Below, piece by piece: positions 4,626-6,364 of a DNA stretch of 6,364 nt. The stretch is from an uncultured Clostridia bacterium. Its GTDB lineage: Bacteria; Bacillota; Clostridia; Oscillospirales; CAG-272. A model generated the notes under the pieces. That model was not told the DNA's origin, did no database searches, and saw nothing but the letters and a program-made list of their open reading frames with translations. Within the stretch, counting starts at the first letter, position 1; each line of letters begins with the position of its first letter. A program made the translations under genes and the position numbers. The stretch spans positions 1 through 6,364 of the forward strand of contig CAJGEA010000111.1 in NCBI GenBank assembly GCA_904502015.1, written 5' to 3'.

Positions 4626-6146
4626 ATGTCAAAGCGATTGACCGCTGTGGTATGTGTAGCCCTCTCCTTTATGTTTTTATTTATCACCGTGGGCTATGCG
4701 TCGTTTACCGATACGATGAAGCTGACGGGTGAGGCGATCGCAGAGCCCCCCGAGGGTCTGTTCATCATTGACATCGTAACTCAGGGAACGAACGACGTAG
4801 ATCATCAGACCGTGGAATTTTTGCCATTCACGACCACGGTGGATTCCACCATTGACAAGAAAAATTCTACCACGTCCTCTTCGGGCGGCGGCTGGTGGCC
4901 CGGCTGGGGCGGTGGTCAGACCACGACCACGTACGAGGGATCGGTTACATACCAGATCACGGTGCTTAACAACACCAAACACGAGTATGCCTACCGCGGT
5001 CTGTTCTATCAGACCTCGCTTTCGGGCTACAACGGCAATGGTAACGTCAAGGCACTCAACGAAAGCAACAACACGTCGATTGACAATTCCAAGATCAACG
5101 TGGAGGTAACCTTCCCAAACAATTACAAGATCGTGGGCCCCGGCGAGAAGCTGACCTTCACAGCCACCTATACGGTCGGTAAGAATATGTCGGATACCAC
5201 CGACTGGAAGACGTTGCTGAATTTCCAGTTCGGTATCAACGTCGAGTCCGAGGAGGCGGCGAGAAACGCCATCTTCGAGAAGTTTTTGAATATTTTGAAC
5301 ACCCGCTCCACCTACGACACGCTGGTGGACGCCATCGACGATAAGTTTGACGGCCAACAGGAGTGGACGTCCAACTACATCGGCAACGTGAGCAACGCGG
5401 TCGACCACGACTCCTACATCGTGGAGACGTTGTTCGCGGGTCAGCTCAACATGATCATCGACGGTGAGACCAAGCCCGCGAGCGTGCTGATCAAGCACGA
5501 GAATCTGGACTGGAATAATTACACCGGTGACGACTACGTGGCGAAAAATGAATCCAACGGCGGCGAATTTCGCGGCTACGGCTGTGAGATGACGCTGTAC
5601 CTGACCACCGATCCCTTGAGTACCCCTAACGGCAACGCCCCCGTCTACGTGGCCGTGTTCACCTGTGACCGAGACGAGAACGGCAACTTCATAAGCAACT
5701 GGTACCGCATTGGTGACACCTACGCGGGTCAGGCCAACATCGTCGGCTATAACGGTGAATCGGGCGGTACCGGCTCCTTCGTTACCGACAACTGGACGGC
5801 ATACACCGCTACCTATTCTCCGACGGACGAGTATAGCTATACGGTGGCATCGGGAACAACCATCAAGACGCTCGTTCAGGTGGTGGATGACAATGCCATC
5901 CGCGAGTTCCAGCGGCTCCTGACCGAGTCCAAGGAGGTTATTGAGGACCTGCGGTACGCGGGCGTCGGCATCGAGCTGATCGAGTCCTGCTATGAGAAGG
6001 CATCGCGCTACTATACGCTGGATGCCGACGGCAACCCCGTGGCCAACGCGGGCACCACCCGCGCCCAGCTCCTTCCCACCATGATCGAGCTCAACCACGC
6101 CGTCTCGGAGGCAAAGGACGCCATCGAAGGCCTGCCCGAGCATTGA
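4626..6146 (+). CDS. Large multi-domain exported protein with SipW-type signal peptide
   Basis: This is a 506-residue protein. The signal region (MSKRL, hydrophobic core about 6-21, then VGYASFTDTMKLTGEA) is the same type as in the 186-aa protein; cleavage is likely after Ala25. Residues 40-206 read like a TasA-type beta domain (GSVTYQITVLNNTKHEYAYR at 105-124; IVGPGEKLTFTATYTV at 169-184; FQFGINVES at 200-208) interrupted by a Ser/Gly/Trp-rich loop (SSSGGGWWPGWGGGQ, 84-98). A mostly helical stretch (208-262) follows, then a second beta-rich domain (about 263-420) and helices (about 421-460 and 478-503). There is no LPXTG, no C-terminal membrane helix and no recognisable catalytic motif. The N-terminal arrangement suggests it is also processed by the upstream SipW-type peptidase. 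It sits 268 bp downstream, after a palindromic repeat, and has its own terminator, so it may be expressed separately or by read-through. It is probably a minor, larger surface component such as a tip, anchor or adhesin (inference). I do not recognise the C-terminal domains. Confidence 0.8.
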   Translation: MSKRLTAVVCVALSFMFLFITVGYASFTDTMKLTGEAIAEPPEGLFIIDIVTQGTNDVDHQTVEFLPFTTTVDSTIDKKNSTTSSSGGGWWPGWGGGQTTTTYEGSVTYQITVLNNTKHEYAYRGLFYQTSLSGYNGNGNVKALNESNNTSIDNSKINVEVTFPNNYKIVGPGEKLTFTATYTVGKNMSDTTDWKTLLNFQFGINVESEEAARNAIFEKFLNILNTRSTYDTLVDAIDDKFDGQQEWTSNYIGNVSNAVDHDSYIVETLFAGQLNMIIDGETKPASVLIKHENLDWNNYTGDDYVAKNESNGGEFRGYGCEMTLYLTTDPLSTPNGNAPVYVAVFTCDRDENGNFISNWYRIGDTYAGQANIVGYNGESGGTGSFVTDNWTAYTATYSPTDEYSYTVASGTTIKTLVQVVDDNAIREFQRLLTESKEVIEDLRYAGVGIELIESCYEKASRYYTLDADGNPVANAGTTRAQLLPTMIELNHAVSEAKDAIEGLPEH

Positions 6147-6152
6147 ACCAAG

Positions 6153-6180
6153 AAAAAAGCACGCGCAAGCGTGCTTTTTT
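6153..6180 (+). terminator. Strong intrinsic terminator, probably bidirectional
   Basis: GCACGC (6159-6164), a GCAA tetraloop (6165-6168) and GCGTGC (6169-6174) are flanked by A6 on the left and T6 on the right, giving a perfect 12-bp stem if the A/T arms pair. It starts 6 nt after the stop of the 506-aa protein gene. The A and T runs on opposite sides mean it should also stop transcription arriving from the right. Confidence 0.95.
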
Positions 6181-6193
6181 CAACACCTGACGG

Positions 6194-6265
6194 CAATTTG
6201 GGGTGTAACTATTCAGCCCTGCGTCAAATTGGGGTTTTGCGGCGAGTTTGTAGTTTGAATACACC
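6194..6265 (+). repeat. Short imperfect repeats in the downstream intergenic region
   Basis: CAATTTGGGGT (6194-6204) and CAAATTGGGGT (6225-6235) are direct repeats with one difference, 31 bp apart. GGTGTA (6202-6207) and TACACC (6260-6265) are an inverted pair. No gene with a ribosome binding site is seen in this stretch. It may be the left part of the mobile-type repeat that follows. Confidence 0.4.
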
Positions 6266-6364
6266 TTCCCCAAGGGGGTCATCCTGAGCGACACCGCAAA
6301 GCGGTGGAGTCGAAGGATCACGCTTGGGGAAAGAGATTCTTCGACTTCGGGCTTCGCCCTCCGC
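6266..6364 (+). repeat. Dispersed-type inverted repeat running off the right edge
   Basis: Nested inverted repeats are visible: TTCCCCAAG (6266-6274) with CTTGGGGAA (6323-6331); ATCCT (6281-6285) with AGGAT (6314-6318); and CACCGC-AAA-GCGGTG (6292-6306) at the centre. The motif GTCATCCTGAGCG...CGAAGGATC matches a widespread bacterial intergenic repeat that I recognise from many gut genomes (recollection). A following GGGC-TTC-GCCC hairpin (6349-6359) begins what looks like the next unit, which is cut by the window end. There is no coding signal. Confidence 0.6.

Noticed and set aside
4677..6143. Antisense open frame of 488 codons opposite the second exported protein
   Set aside because: It mirrors the codon structure of the + strand gene, lacks a signal or domain, and has no sensible ribosome binding site; the + strand frame has a signal peptide, ribosome binding site and terminator.

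Overview
The window looks like a chromosomal segment of an uncultured gut-type Firmicute (class Clostridia, perhaps Oscillospiraceae or Christensenellales). The grounds are strong AGGAGG-type ribosome binding sites, moderately GC-rich codon use, SipW-type secretion genes, a surface protein with a C-terminal GCGSS / hydrophobic / RKKR tail, and GC-rich palindromic repeats of a kind I associate with gut Clostridia. Taxonomy is inference; there is no rRNA or other marker here. All supported genes are on the + strand.

Layout. (1) 2-628 is the 3' end of a secreted or surface protein: a CBM9-like beta domain, a Thr/Asp-rich linker and a Cys-containing C-terminal membrane tail. It is followed by a perfect 12-bp hairpin at 656-690. 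(2) 691-1038 is non-coding. It holds a strong sigma-A-type promoter (TTGACA-N17-TAACAT, with extended TG) and a leader of about 228 nt that contains five tandem heptamers. (3) 1039-4357 is a tight three-gene unit: a small TasA/camelysin-like protein with a SipW-dependent signal peptide, a polytopic SipW-type signal peptidase, and a two-TM DUF5305 protein. (4) 4370-4585 is a composite palindromic repeat with a four-hairpin array at exact 20-bp spacing. (5) 4626-6146 encodes a second, much larger SipW-type exported protein, closed by a strong intrinsic terminator at 6153-6180. (6) 6181-6364 is non-coding and carries further dispersed-type inverted repeats that run off the window.

How the genes work together (inference from family knowledge). 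The dedicated peptidase probably matures both exported proteins, whose signal peptides share the motif VGYA-[T/S]-[L/F]-TDT. The 186-aa protein has the size, beta-sandwich pattern and highly-expressed-gene codon use expected of a major surface or fibre subunit. The 506-aa protein, expressed separately downstream, looks like a larger minor component such as a tip, anchor or adhesin. The DUF5305 protein is a membrane protein of unknown function in this setting, with an extracytoplasmic domain placed to act on or near the exported subunits and an unusually long cytoplasmic tail. No sortase, LPXTG motif or pilus chaperone is present. The locus therefore resembles a compact SipW/TasA-like surface-fibre system, and its least described parts are the nine-helix peptidase, the DUF5305 tail and the multi-domain second substrate.
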